Source: Streptococcus equinus (GTDB lineage: Bacteria > Bacillota > Bacilli > Lactobacillales > Streptococcaceae). Taken from it: a stretch of DNA of 64,000 bases. The stretch spans positions 434,001 through 498,000 of the forward strand of contig NZ_FNKE01000001.1 of the NCBI RefSeq assembly GCF_900101445.1, written 5' to 3'. Under the pieces are notes generated by a model. The model was not told the origin of the DNA, ran no database searches, and worked only from the letters and a program-made list of their open reading frames with translations. The position numbers were made by a program, and so were the translations under genes. This document shows positions 18,987 to 27,184 of this stretch, one piece after another (the first letter of the stretch is position 1; each line of letters starts with the position of its first letter).

Positions 18987-19002
18987 CTTTTTTCACAAAA
19001 TA

Positions 19003-19048
19003 AAAAAAGGATTGCAGTCACAATTAAGTGATTTTTGCAATCCTTTTT
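19003..19048 (+). terminator. Terminator of the pyruvate dehydrogenase operon
   Basis: Perfect stem AAAAAGGATTGCA/TGCAATCCTTTTT with T run, 17 bases after the lpdA stop. Confidence 0.88.
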
Positions 19049-19120
19049 AGTTGAGCATGAAAATTGAAGTGCGAATTAAGTTTTGAGGATGTTTCTGTTT
19101 TGAATGTAATATTAAAAAGA

Positions 19121-20014
19121 TTAAGCTTTTTCTTGTGCGATGTTAGTTGATGTTTGTGTTTTAGCAAGGTAAACACCTGTCAACGTAATTAAAATGGCGA
19201 TAACAGTTTGGAGATTTAAGCTCTCGTTAAAAATTACCCAAGCGTATAATGCGGCAACGACTGGCTGAGATAGGGTAATTAAGGATGATAGGCAGGCATT
19301 CACTTTTCCCAAACAATAAGCTAATAAGCCTTGCCCTAAAATTTGAGAGACGAGAGCCAGTGCCAAAAGTGGCCAAAGCTCACCAAAATTCTGTGGCACA
19401 TAAAAGCCTTCGGTAAAGAAAATCACAGTAGCTAGTACCAGTAGAGTTCCAAAAGCACTGATAAACATGATGATGCTTGATGTTACCGAATCGCGCAATT
19501 TGTAAACTGTAATCATGAACATGGCGTAAAAGATAGATGAGCCAAGACTCAGTGAATCTCCAAGCAGACGGTCTGGAGACATACTCACTTTATTTGCCAT
19601 GAGAACCAGCACACCAATAAGTGTAACGAGACCGCCAAACAAAAATTTAGGCGTCATTTTTTCTTTGAATAGGAAATAACTGACTGGAATAACAGTGAAT
19701 GGGGTAAGATTCACCAAAAGATTGGCATTAGCCACACTAGTATACGAAAAAGAGCTATTCCATAAAGTTAAATCACCCGCTAAAAATGCTCCCGCTAAAA
19801 CGATTGTTGCGATTTGTTTGCGGCTCAAAGTCTGTAACTCAGACTTCTTGAGAAAAGGCATCAACATAGGAATGGAAAATAAAACACGGTAAAATCCGGT
19901 GTTGATTGGTGGTAGGGGACTGAGTTTGACAAAGATGCCACCAGTTGCTAAAAAACAGATAGCTAGAAAAATTAAGAAAATATATTTGCTATCATTTGTA
20001 CGATTTTGCTTCAT
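19121..20014 (-). CDS. EamA/DMT-superfamily exporter
   Basis: A 297-residue protein with ten hydrophobic segments in two repeated EamA halves (e.g. ATGGIFVKLSPLPPINTGFYRVLF and LAYCLGKVNACLSSLITLSQPVVAALYAW). Such proteins export amino acids or metabolites. It is divergent from the MocR-type regulator at 20105 with 90 bases between them, so it is the probable target of that regulator. GAGGTG precedes the ATG. Substrate cannot be told. Confidence 0.9.
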   Translation of the reverse strand: MKQNRTNDSKYIFLIFLAICFLATGGIFVKLSPLPPINTGFYRVLFSIPMLMPFLKKSELQTLSRKQIATIVLAGAFLAGDLTLWNSSFSYTSVANANLLVNLTPFTVIPVSYFLFKEKMTPKFLFGGLVTLIGVLVLMANKVSMSPDRLLGDSLSLGSSIFYAMFMITVYKLRDSVTSSIIMFISAFGTLLVLATVIFFTEGFYVPQNFGELWPLLALALVSQILGQGLLAYCLGKVNACLSSLITLSQPVVAALYAWVIFNESLNLQTVIAILITLTGVYLAKTQTSTNIAQEKA

Positions 20015-20061
20015 TTTTTCACCTCAGTCTAAATTGTAAAGGATACGTGGTATAATAAAAA

Positions 20062-20093
20062 GTACCAGTATTTAAAAATTTTTAGGTGCCACT
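20062..20093. promoter_or_regulatory. Possible MocR operator: direct repeats GTACCAGT and GTGCCACT
   Basis: In the divergent intergenic region two related octamers (20062-20069 and 20086-20093) lie 24 bases apart, downstream of a TATAAT at 20051-20056. MocR/GabR regulators bind direct repeats with an ACCA core, so this is a reasonable operator candidate. Inference only. Confidence 0.4.
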
Positions 20094-20104
20094 TTGGAGG
20101 AAAT

Positions 20105-21511
20105 ATGATACATCTTAATCGCAGTGCAGGAAGTAGTCCCCTGTACCAGCAGATTTACCAGCAGATAAAATCAGATATTTTGCAGGGCTATTTAGCGCCT
20201 GATGAAAAACTTTTAGGAACACGAACCCTAGCAAAAATGCTTAGCGTCAGTCGCAATACGGTTGACCGAGCTTACATGCAGCTGACCCTGGAAGGGTATA
20301 TCGAGAGCCGTCAGAATGCAGGCTTTTACGTTTTAAAAATGCCAAAGGCTTTTCAGTCAGAAAGAACTTTGACCGAGCCCATTTCAAAAACTGAAGCCAA
20401 GTCTGATGACGACCACATTGTTTACGATTTGACTAACAGCAGCCATACCAGCAATTTATTTCCCAAGAAAGTTTGGAAAAAGCATTATCAAAATGCCCTT
20501 GATGAACTGGATAAAGCAGAGCAACTATCGACCTTGCAGCCTTTTCAGGGAGAGTACAAGCTGAGAAAGGAAATCAGTCGTTATTTGGAGCGTATTCGTG
20601 GGGTAAAATGTCACCCAGACCAAATCATTATCACTAGCGGGCTTCAACAATCGCTGGATTATATTTGTCAGTTTTTAGGGAACACGAAAAGAAGTGTTCT
20701 GATGGAAGACCCGAGTTATCCTAAGGCGCGTGAAATCTTTAAGAAAAATTACTATCCTATCATAACTGCTGACGTTGATGAGAAAGGCTTAGAATTGACA
20801 CAGGTGGCTGAAAGTGCTGAGATTGAAATGATTTACACCACACCCTCTCACCAATTTCCGCTTGGCATGATTATGCCGATTTCTAGGCGCCGTGAGCTCT
20901 TGAGTTTTGCTGAGGCGCACAATTCTTTTATTCTTGAGGATGACTATGACAGCGAGCTCCGCTATTACCAACGTCCCATCCCAGCCTTGAAATCAATTGA
21001 CTATCTGGGGCGTGTGATTTATCTGGGGACTTTTTCAAAAATCCTTTCACCCTCTTTTCGTATGGGTTATATGGTTTTGCCAGAACAGTTCACTGAGAGT
21101 TTTCTAGAAAAATTCAAGCTTTACAACAGCACGGTTAATCTGTTGAATCAGATTGCTCTAGCAAATATCCTATCAAGTGGTGATTACGACCGTTTGGTTC
21201 GCAAGATGAACCATGTTTTCAAGAAACGCTATGAAGCCTTTAAAAAAGAATTTGAGCAGTTTAATGCGCCGATAAAATTGTCTTCAAACGTCAGTGGACA
21301 GTATTTTTTGGTGACTTTCCCTGATAAAATCAACCAATGTGATATCATCAAACGCGCAGAAAAAGAAGGTGTTCGGGTTTATGACACCATGCAATTTTGG
21401 CAAGAAAAAGCGGCTTGTCCGCAGGAAAGCCTCTTTCTTGGATTTAGTAAGATTGATTTGGAAGACATCCCAGATTGTGTCAGACGACTTAGAAAAGCTT
21501 GGGAGAATTAA
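20105..21511 (+). CDS. MocR-type transcription regulator (GntR helix-turn-helix fused to class I aminotransferase fold)
   Basis: Residues 1-75 are a GntR winged helix (SSPLYQQIYQQIKSDILQGYL, TRTLAKMLSVSRNTVDRAYMQLTLEGYIESR). The rest is an aminotransferase-like PLP domain with the Lys region LGTFSKILSPSFRMGYMV near residue 312. These proteins sense PLP or amino-acid adducts and control neighbouring metabolic or transport genes. GGAGGAAAT precedes the ATG. PdxR is a subclass, but no pdxST is present here, so the divergent EamA exporter is the likely target. Confidence 0.92.
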   Translation: MIHLNRSAGSSPLYQQIYQQIKSDILQGYLAPDEKLLGTRTLAKMLSVSRNTVDRAYMQLTLEGYIESRQNAGFYVLKMPKAFQSERTLTEPISKTEAKSDDDHIVYDLTNSSHTSNLFPKKVWKKHYQNALDELDKAEQLSTLQPFQGEYKLRKEISRYLERIRGVKCHPDQIIITSGLQQSLDYICQFLGNTKRSVLMEDPSYPKAREIFKKNYYPIITADVDEKGLELTQVAESAEIEMIYTTPSHQFPLGMIMPISRRRELLSFAEAHNSFILEDDYDSELRYYQRPIPALKSIDYLGRVIYLGTFSKILSPSFRMGYMVLPEQFTESFLEKFKLYNSTVNLLNQIALANILSSGDYDRLVRKMNHVFKKRYEAFKKEFEQFNAPIKLSSNVSGQYFLVTFPDKINQCDIIKRAEKEGVRVYDTMQFWQEKAACPQESLFLGFSKIDLEDIPDCVRRLRKAWEN

Positions 21512-21581
21512 CGAGCAAATTAAAAGACGGCGGATTGAGATTCTGATATACTAAGCTTAATGAAAATGAAGGAGCTTTCAG

Positions 21582-22571
21582 ATGAAATACATCGTTAACA
21601 AGTCCCACAATCCTGCTTACAATATTGCCTTGGAAGCTTTCGCGTTTCGTGAATTACGAGACGAAGACGAGCTTTTTATTCTCTGGATAAATGAGCCAAC
21701 CATTGTGATTGGAAAACACCAAAATGTAATCGAAGAGATTAACAAGGCTTACACTGATAAACATGGGATTCATGTCGTTCGCCGTTTGTCAGGTGGTGGT
21801 GCCGTTTATCACGACCTTAACAATCTGAATTATACAATTATTTCCAATAAAGCAGAAGAAGGCGCTTTTGATTTCAAGACGTTTTCGCAACCAGTCATTG
21901 AAACTTTGGCTGATTTAGGAGTCACAGCGACTTTCACTGGACGAAATGACCTTGAGATTAATGGCAAGAAATTCTGTGGAAATGCACAAGCTTATTACAA
22001 AGGACGCATGATGCATCATGGTTGCCTGCTTTTTGACGTGGACATGACTGTTCTTGGTAATGCCCTGCAAGTTTCAAAAGATAAAATCGAGTCAAAAGGT
22101 GTTAAATCGGTGCGTGCGCGTGTGACCAATATCTTGGATGAATTACCAGAGAAAATCACAGTCCAAGAGTTTTCAGACAGATTATTAGACAAAATGAAGG
22201 AATCGTATCCTGATATGACCGAGTATGTTCTTTCTGATGAGGAATTAACTGAGATTGAGAAGCTTGCTGATGAGCAATTTGGCACTTGGGACTGGACCTA
22301 CGGGCAATCACCAGATTACACCATCAAACGTTCAGTCCGCTATCCAGCAGGTAAGCTGACAAGTTATGTGAAAGTCGAAAAATCTATGATTACAGGACTT
22401 AAAATTTACGGTGACTTTTTTGGTATTAAAGACGTTTCAGATATTGAAGAAGAACTCATTGGCCTTCGCTACGAATATCAAGACATTTTAGCCAAACTTC
22501 AAGAAATTGACACCACACCATACTTCACCAACATCACCCCACAAGAAATCGCGGGAGCAATTGTGGAGTGA
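21582..22571 (+). CDS. lplA: Lipoate-protein ligase A
   Basis: Attaches free lipoate to lipoyl-domain lysines through lipoyl-AMP. The 329-residue enzyme has VVRRLSGGGAVYHDLNNLNYTII (near residue 66), GRNDLEINGKKFCGNAQ (near 123, adenylate-binding Lys) and a C-terminal accessory domain. Its substrates are probably the E2 and E3 lipoyl domains encoded 2.6 kb upstream. It follows the MocR gene by 71 bases and ends at a strong hairpin. Confidence 0.94.
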   Translation: MKYIVNKSHNPAYNIALEAFAFRELRDEDELFILWINEPTIVIGKHQNVIEEINKAYTDKHGIHVVRRLSGGGAVYHDLNNLNYTIISNKAEEGAFDFKTFSQPVIETLADLGVTATFTGRNDLEINGKKFCGNAQAYYKGRMMHHGCLLFDVDMTVLGNALQVSKDKIESKGVKSVRARVTNILDELPEKITVQEFSDRLLDKMKESYPDMTEYVLSDEELTEIEKLADEQFGTWDWTYGQSPDYTIKRSVRYPAGKLTSYVKVEKSMITGLKIYGDFFGIKDVSDIEEELIGLRYEYQDILAKLQEIDTTPYFTNITPQEIAGAIVE

Positions 22572-22579
22572 GGAAAGAA

Positions 22580-22615
22580 ATAACCCCAGCTAGAAAAAAT
22601 ACTAGCTGGGGTTAT
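22580..22615. terminator. Hairpin between lplA and the convergent lipoprotein gene
   Basis: Fourteen-base-pair perfect stem ATAACCCCAGCTAG/CTAGCTGGGGTTAT. The T content is better on the minus-strand side (TTTCTTT), so it probably terminates the lipoprotein transcript and impedes the other. Confidence 0.75.
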
Positions 22616-22623
22616 GGATAGTC

Positions 22624-23394
22624 TTAATTATCTTTTATTTCAATATAATCAATGCTATATTCAATTGTTGAGAATGTTTTATCAGTCCCAAATTCAACTT
22701 GACGAGTTTCGCTAGGTGTCCAGTTGTTAAGAGATAAATATTCTTCATCAACAACTACGCCTTGATCATTTTTCAATTTTGCTACCACGCTTAAGTCTTC
22801 AATTGTAAATTCTGTGTTGTTAGTTACAGTAGCAGTATATTCTGCATACTCTTCGAAAGAATCTTCTTCGTTTTTAGCAAATGACAAAGAGTTAATTAGA
22901 TTAAGAACTTGTTCTTTTGCATTATTATTGTTTTGAACTTCTTTACCAGAAGCTAAGAGTTCATCTAAATTCTTTTGGTTAGCTTTTGAAACTTTTATCT
23001 TTTTGATTTTGTTAATTTTGTTTAAAACTTCAGTTCTGTTATCATAAGCTTCAAACCATTTTTCATAAAATGAATCTGCTCCGAATGTTTGAGCAACTTT
23101 ATTACATTCTTTTAATGAATTGATATAAGCAATAGCTTCTTCTTGTAATTTACTATCTTTGAATGAGAGATTGCTATATTTACTGATTTCGTCAAGTTCT
23201 TTTTTGATAGCAGTAGTGTAGAATTCTTTTGATTCATCGTCGTAGCTATCTGTGTAAGCCCATCTTGACTCTAAACCTTTTGCAAGAGATGACATAAATT
23301 TATCATCGTAATACGTTTTTTCGTCAGTCTTTTTAGAACATCCAACTAAAACTAAACAAATAATGGCAATGAAACCTAAAAACCATTTTTTCAT
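22624..23394 (-). CDS. Predicted lipoprotein with C-terminal FxLYD-like domain
   Basis: A 256-residue protein with a type II signal peptide (MKKWFLGFIAIICLVLVGCSKK, lipobox LVGC). Residues 28-170 are helical and charged. The C-terminal 90 residues (YAEYTATVTNNTEFTIEDLSVVAKLKND, then SLNNWTPSETRQVEFG) match the FxLYD beta domain of surface lipoproteins. No enzymatic motif is seen. It is unlinked to its convergent neighbour and lies after the DUF898-like gene on the same strand, 58 bases apart. Confidence 0.8.
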   Translation of the reverse strand: MKKWFLGFIAIICLVLVGCSKKTDEKTYYDDKFMSSLAKGLESRWAYTDSYDDESKEFYTTAIKKELDEISKYSNLSFKDSKLQEEAIAYINSLKECNKVAQTFGADSFYEKWFEAYDNRTEVLNKINKIKKIKVSKANQKNLDELLASGKEVQNNNNAKEQVLNLINSLSFAKNEEDSFEEYAEYTATVTNNTEFTIEDLSVVAKLKNDQGVVVDEEYLSLNNWTPSETRQVEFGTDKTFSTIEYSIDYIEIKDN

Positions 23395-23452
23395 GCTTTT
23401 AATTCTCCTATCAGCTTTTTACGTGGTTCAGTTTTTGCACGTGTATGCTTTA

Positions 23453-23761
23453 TTAATCTAAATGATGTGTGTGCTTGGTAATCCATTGCTCCAACTTGAT
23501 GTTAAGCCAGAATGAGTAGATACCAACTGTGATAATTGTAAGAAGTAGCCACTTGATCCAGTTTCCAAAGAGTTGCATGGCTGTGCCGTCAAAGTACAAA
23601 CGGTGACCGTCGATGACAGTGTGTTTGACTTTCCAATTAATCATGATACAAATCCCCCAAGGCGCACAAATGCCTAGGGTACAAATGGTAATCAGACTAG
23701 CAATGATACGGTGGCCAACATAACTTAGCAAACCACCATCAAAATAACTTTCTTGATTCAT
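23453..23761 (-). CDS. Small DUF898/YjgN-like membrane protein
   Basis: A 102-residue protein starting MNQESYFDGGLLSYVG, with two hydrophobic segments (IIASLITICTLGICAPWGICIMINW and WLLLTIITVGIYSFWLNIKLEQWI) around TVIDGHRLYFDGTAMQLFGNWIKW. That DGxRL-F-GT-LFG pattern belongs to the DUF898 family of integral membrane proteins with unknown role. The ATG at 23761 has AGGAG five bases before it; a start ten codons upstream lacks one. Confidence 0.75.
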   Translation of the reverse strand: MNQESYFDGGLLSYVGHRIIASLITICTLGICAPWGICIMINWKVKHTVIDGHRLYFDGTAMQLFGNWIKWLLLTIITVGIYSFWLNIKLEQWITKHTHHLD

Positions 23762-23936
23762 AAAAACTCCTATATGTGAAATTCTAAACATTTTAATGTT
23801 AGCAAAACGATATTAGTTTAACATATTGAAAATAGCTATGCAATACAGATTGAAAAAAATAGTGAAAATTACATTCAGCGACAGAAAAAACTTACATTTT
23901 TGTTATAATGTTTAAAAAAGGATTGGTGGTAGATTT

Positions 23937-24437
23937 ATGCCAGAGATGAGACGCCGTGACCGAGAAGTGACTAATTTAGCAGAAATTCAGGCAATCGTTG
24001 AGAAAAATATGATTTTACATTTAGGTCTTTTTGATAAAGAGTTTCCTTATGTGGTTCCTCTTCATTATGGCTATGAATACGATGAAGAAAAGGATCAATT
24101 TATTTTTTACATGCATGGAGCAAGGCAAGGACATAAACTTGATTTGATTGCTCAAAATCCAAAAGTTTGTATTCAAATTGAAGGTGAAGTGATACCTGAT
24201 TACAATCATGAAATTCCATGTAAGTATGGTGCTTTCTTTACATCATATATTGGACGCGGAAAAGCAGAACTTTTAGAAAAACATGATGAAAAAGCACACG
24301 CTTTAAATCAATTAATGCAACATCAGACTGGAAAAATATTTGAATTTACCGAGAAAATGACCAAGCCAGTAGCTGTGATAAAAGTCGTGGTAACAGATTA
24401 TTCAGCCAAAGCGAAGAAAATGATGCCTAAAAAATAA
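23937..24437 (+). CDS. Pyridoxamine 5'-phosphate oxidase-family flavin-binding protein (NimA-like)
   Basis: The 166-residue protein has the split-barrel flavin fold: MPEMRRRDREV, VPLHYGYEYDEEKDQFIFYMHGARQGHKLDLIAQNPKVCIQIEGEV. The Met-Arg-Arg start and HGAxxGxKLDLI segment are typical of the NimA-like nitroimidazole-reductase subgroup found in many Firmicutes. Any drug reduction activity is unproven. TTGGTGG lies before the ATG; a terminator follows. Confidence 0.85.
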   Translation: MPEMRRRDREVTNLAEIQAIVEKNMILHLGLFDKEFPYVVPLHYGYEYDEEKDQFIFYMHGARQGHKLDLIAQNPKVCIQIEGEVIPDYNHEIPCKYGAFFTSYIGRGKAELLEKHDEKAHALNQLMQHQTGKIFEFTEKMTKPVAVIKVVVTDYSAKAKKMMPKK

Positions 24438-24440
24438 CAC

Positions 24441-24476
24441 AAAGCAACTAAACATTTTAGTTTGGTTGCTTTTATC
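24441..24476 (+). terminator. Terminator after the flavin-binding protein gene
   Basis: Stem AAAGCAACTAAAC/GTTTGGTTGCTTT with one G-T pair, then T-rich tail. Confidence 0.75.
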
Positions 24477-24506
24477 ATTAAAATTCCAGAAAAATTAAAA
24501 AAGCTC

Positions 24507-24537
24507 TTGACTTTGAGTAGACTCCAAGGTGTAATAT
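24507..24537 (+). promoter_or_regulatory. MerR-type promoter (19-base spacer) of the MATE pump gene
   Basis: TTGACT (24507-24512) and TAATAT (24532-24537) are separated by 19 bases instead of 17. The spacer holds a dyad CTTTGAGT-AG-ACTCCAAG with one mismatch. Over-long spacers with a dyad are the hallmark of promoters untwisted by MerR-family activators. A matching promoter stands before the alpha/beta hydrolase gene at 25998. Confidence 0.7.
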
Positions 24538-24567
24538 TATTAGTAGTTATCAGAATAGGAGGAAAGA

Positions 24568-25932
24568 ATGGACAGTTTTTCGGATAGGGCTATGAAAAAG
24601 GATTACTTTTTTAGTAATCGAGATTTAGCTAAATTATTTATTCCATTAATTATCGAGCAAGGCTTGGAATTTTTGGTCGGTTTAATTGCTTCCATCATGG
24701 TTTCAAGGGTTGGTGAAGCAGCGGTGTCAGGTGTATCTTTGGTTGAATTTTTGATGGCACTCTTTATCAGTATTTTTGCGGCTTTTGCGACTGGTGGAGG
24801 GATTGTTGCTGGGCAATATCTTGGTGACCGTGATAGCAAAAATGCCAATAAAGCAGTCAATCAGTTGGTGAAGTTCACTTTGTACTTTAGCTTAGCGATT
24901 ACGCTTTTGATTTTTGCAATTAAACCTTTTATTTTGAGTCACTTGTTTGGATCAATCACGCCTGAAGTTCACGCGCAAGCCGATCGTTATTTTAATATCG
25001 TCGCACTCTCAACACCATTTATCGCTCTTTACAATTCGGGCGCAGCGATTTTCAGAACCTTAAATAAATCACGCTTGCCGATGAATATCATGCTGGTGAT
25101 GAATGGCTTGAATATTGTCATGGGCGTCAGCTTGATTTATGGTTGCGGTTGGGGCGTTGAAGGAGTGGCTGTTCCAATTCTTCTTTCTCGTGTTGGTGCC
25201 ATGCTGTTAATTCTGTGGTTTGCGCATCATATCAAGTCAGATTTGACCTTAGGAAACTTCTTAAAAGAAAAAGTTGACTGGCAAATGATTAAAAAAGTCC
25301 TTGGTATTGGACTACCATTTGGTTTTGAAAATGGCATGTTTTTCCTTGGGCGCTTGATTGTCTTGTCTGTTGTTTCTTTGTTTGGAACAGCAGCGATTGC
25401 GGCTAATTCAGTCGGTGGAACCATTATCATGTTCCAAGGCTTGCCAGGCATTTCAATCGTCCTTGGTTTAGCTGTGATTATTTCAAAATGTGTCGGTGCG
25501 GGCGACTATGAGCAGGCTGAGTTTTACAAACGAAAAGTTAGCCGTATCATCCATGCTGCAAATGCTCTTTTTTCAGTCATTGTTGTTGCTTTAATGCCTT
25601 TTTTGATGATGATTTATGATTTGTCAGACCAAGCGACACATTATGTTTGGATTATTGTGCTTGCTCATGGGATTTTAGTGAGTATTTTCTGGAATTCAGG
25701 TTATGTCTTGCCTGTTGTCTTTCGCAGTGCGGGAGATGCTAATTTCCCAATGGTTATCGGTATCGCTTCAATGCTTTTAGTTCGCGTGGTATGCGCCTAC
25801 TTTTTATCGGTCAATTTTGGTATGGGAATGCTTGGTACTTGGGTAGCCATGTTCTTAGATTGGTTTGTTAAAGGACTCATCTATGAAATCCGCTACCGCA
25901 AAGGCACTTGGAAAAATTACAAATTAGTATGA
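24568..25932 (+). CDS. MATE-family efflux transporter
   Basis: A 454-residue protein with twelve hydrophobic segments. The first half reads LIIEQGLEFLVGLIASIMVSRVGEAAVSGVSLVEFL and the second repeats the pattern (GLPFGFENGMFFLGRLIVLSVVSLFGTAAIAANSVGG), as in cation-coupled multidrug exporters. AGGAGGAAAG precedes the ATG. The promoter is of MerR type, so induction by a toxic or thiol-reactive compound is likely. A terminator follows, making it a single-gene unit. Confidence 0.92.
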   Translation: MDSFSDRAMKKDYFFSNRDLAKLFIPLIIEQGLEFLVGLIASIMVSRVGEAAVSGVSLVEFLMALFISIFAAFATGGGIVAGQYLGDRDSKNANKAVNQLVKFTLYFSLAITLLIFAIKPFILSHLFGSITPEVHAQADRYFNIVALSTPFIALYNSGAAIFRTLNKSRLPMNIMLVMNGLNIVMGVSLIYGCGWGVEGVAVPILLSRVGAMLLILWFAHHIKSDLTLGNFLKEKVDWQMIKKVLGIGLPFGFENGMFFLGRLIVLSVVSLFGTAAIAANSVGGTIIMFQGLPGISIVLGLAVIISKCVGAGDYEQAEFYKRKVSRIIHAANALFSVIVVALMPFLMMIYDLSDQATHYVWIIVLAHGILVSIFWNSGYVLPVVFRSAGDANFPMVIGIASMLLVRVVCAYFLSVNFGMGMLGTWVAMFLDWFVKGLIYEIRYRKGTWKNYKLV

Positions 25933-25941
25933 TAAAACTAA

Positions 25942-25972
25942 AAAAGGAACTGGATTATCCAGTTCCTTTTGC
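25942..25972 (+). terminator. Terminator after the MATE gene
   Basis: Perfect stem AAAAGGAACTGGA/TCCAGTTCCTTTT with a three-base loop. Confidence 0.85.
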
Positions 25973-25997
25973 GTGATTAAAAATTTAAAAAAAGTAG

Positions 25998-26028
25998 TTG
26001 ACTTAGAGTTGACTCAAGGGTGTAAAGT
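25998..26028 (+). promoter_or_regulatory. MerR-type promoter (19-base spacer) of the alpha/beta hydrolase gene
   Basis: TTGACT (25998-26003) and TAAAGT (26023-26028) are again 19 bases apart, around the dyad AGAGT-TG-ACTC and followed by AAGGGTG at the same place as AAGGTG in the MATE promoter. The two sites are alike enough to share one regulator. Confidence 0.7.
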
Positions 26029-26139
26029 AACTAATAGAGAATAGTTTGTAAGCTTTTGCCGATAATTATTTTTGTTTCTTTTTACTTAGTGTTACACTTT
26101 AGGTAACGTAATAGGTACATGATGAAAAGGAGAAAAAAT

Positions 26140-27111
26140 ATGACTGAACAATTACATTTGGTACAGGAATGGGATAAAGTTTTCCCAAAAAGTGACAAAG
26201 TTGACCACAAAAAAGTAACTTTCCATAATCATTTTGGTATTACTTTGGCTGCTGATATGTATACTCCTAAAAATGCGACTGGTAAACTGCCAGCACTTGC
26301 TGTTTCAGGACCTTTTGGAGCTGTGAAAGAACAATCATCAGGGCTCTATGCGCAAGAAATGGCAGAACGTGGTTTTCTAACAATTGCTTTTGATCCATCA
26401 TACACTGGTGAGTCAAGTGGTACTCCACGTTACATGCAATCGCCAGATATTAATACTGAAGATTTCCAAGCAGCTGTTGATTACCTGTCAACTCTTGAAA
26501 ATGTCGATGCAGATAAAATTGGTATCATCGGTATCTGCGGTTGGGGAGGTATTGCGCTTAATGCTGCAGCGATTGATCCACGTATCAAAGTAACAGTAGC
26601 TTCAACAATGTACGACATGTCACGTGTTTCTGGAAATGGATACTTTGATGAAGCAGATAGCGAAGAAGCACGTTATCAAGCTCGTTTAGCACTTGCTAAC
26701 CAACGCACACAAGATTATAAAAATGGCGACTATGCGTTAGCAGGTGGAGTAGTGGATCCACTTCCTGACGATGCACCGCAGTTTGTCAAAGACTATTATG
26801 CTTATTACAAACAACCTCGTGGTTACCATGCTCGCAGTCTTAATTCTAATAATGGCTGGGCAGTTCAAGCAAATACAAGTTTCCTAAACACACGTTTCCT
26901 CCATTATACTGATGAGATTCGAAACGCCGTACTTATTGTCCATGGTGATAAAGCTCACTCATATTACATGGGAAAAGATGCTTTTGCAAAATTAACTGGC
27001 GACAATAAGAAAATGATTTCTGTTGTAGGTGCTAATCATTGTGATCTTTACGATCAAAAAGATATTATTCCGTTTGATGATATTGAGAACTTTATTTTAG
27101 CACATCTATAA
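26140..27111 (+). CDS. Alpha/beta hydrolase with Cys nucleophile elbow
   Basis: A 323-residue cytoplasmic hydrolase. The nucleophile elbow is GICGWGG (near residue 140) with Cys in place of Ser, as in dienelactone-hydrolase-like enzymes. The Asp is probably in VLIVHGDKAHS and the His in VVGANHCDLYDQ near the C-terminus. The ATG at 26140 has AAAAGGAGA at good spacing; upstream in-frame ATGs at 26119/26122 contain the ribosome site itself. It shares a MerR-type promoter with the preceding pump, which suggests a detoxification role. Confidence 0.88.
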   Translation: MTEQLHLVQEWDKVFPKSDKVDHKKVTFHNHFGITLAADMYTPKNATGKLPALAVSGPFGAVKEQSSGLYAQEMAERGFLTIAFDPSYTGESSGTPRYMQSPDINTEDFQAAVDYLSTLENVDADKIGIIGICGWGGIALNAAAIDPRIKVTVASTMYDMSRVSGNGYFDEADSEEARYQARLALANQRTQDYKNGDYALAGGVVDPLPDDAPQFVKDYYAYYKQPRGYHARSLNSNNGWAVQANTSFLNTRFLHYTDEIRNAVLIVHGDKAHSYYMGKDAFAKLTGDNKKMISVVGANHCDLYDQKDIIPFDDIENFILAHL

Positions 27112-27146
27112 TATCAATATTTAGTTAACTTCCTTTGTTATTAAGA

Positions 27147-27178
27147 AAAACCTTCCGTCTAATTGGCGGAAGGTTTTG
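27147..27178. terminator. Bidirectional terminator between hydrolase and macrodomain genes
   Basis: Perfect 11-bp stem AAAACCTTCCG/CGGAAGGTTTT, with T-rich sequence on both sides. Confidence 0.85.
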
Positions 27179-27184
27179 GTTTGC

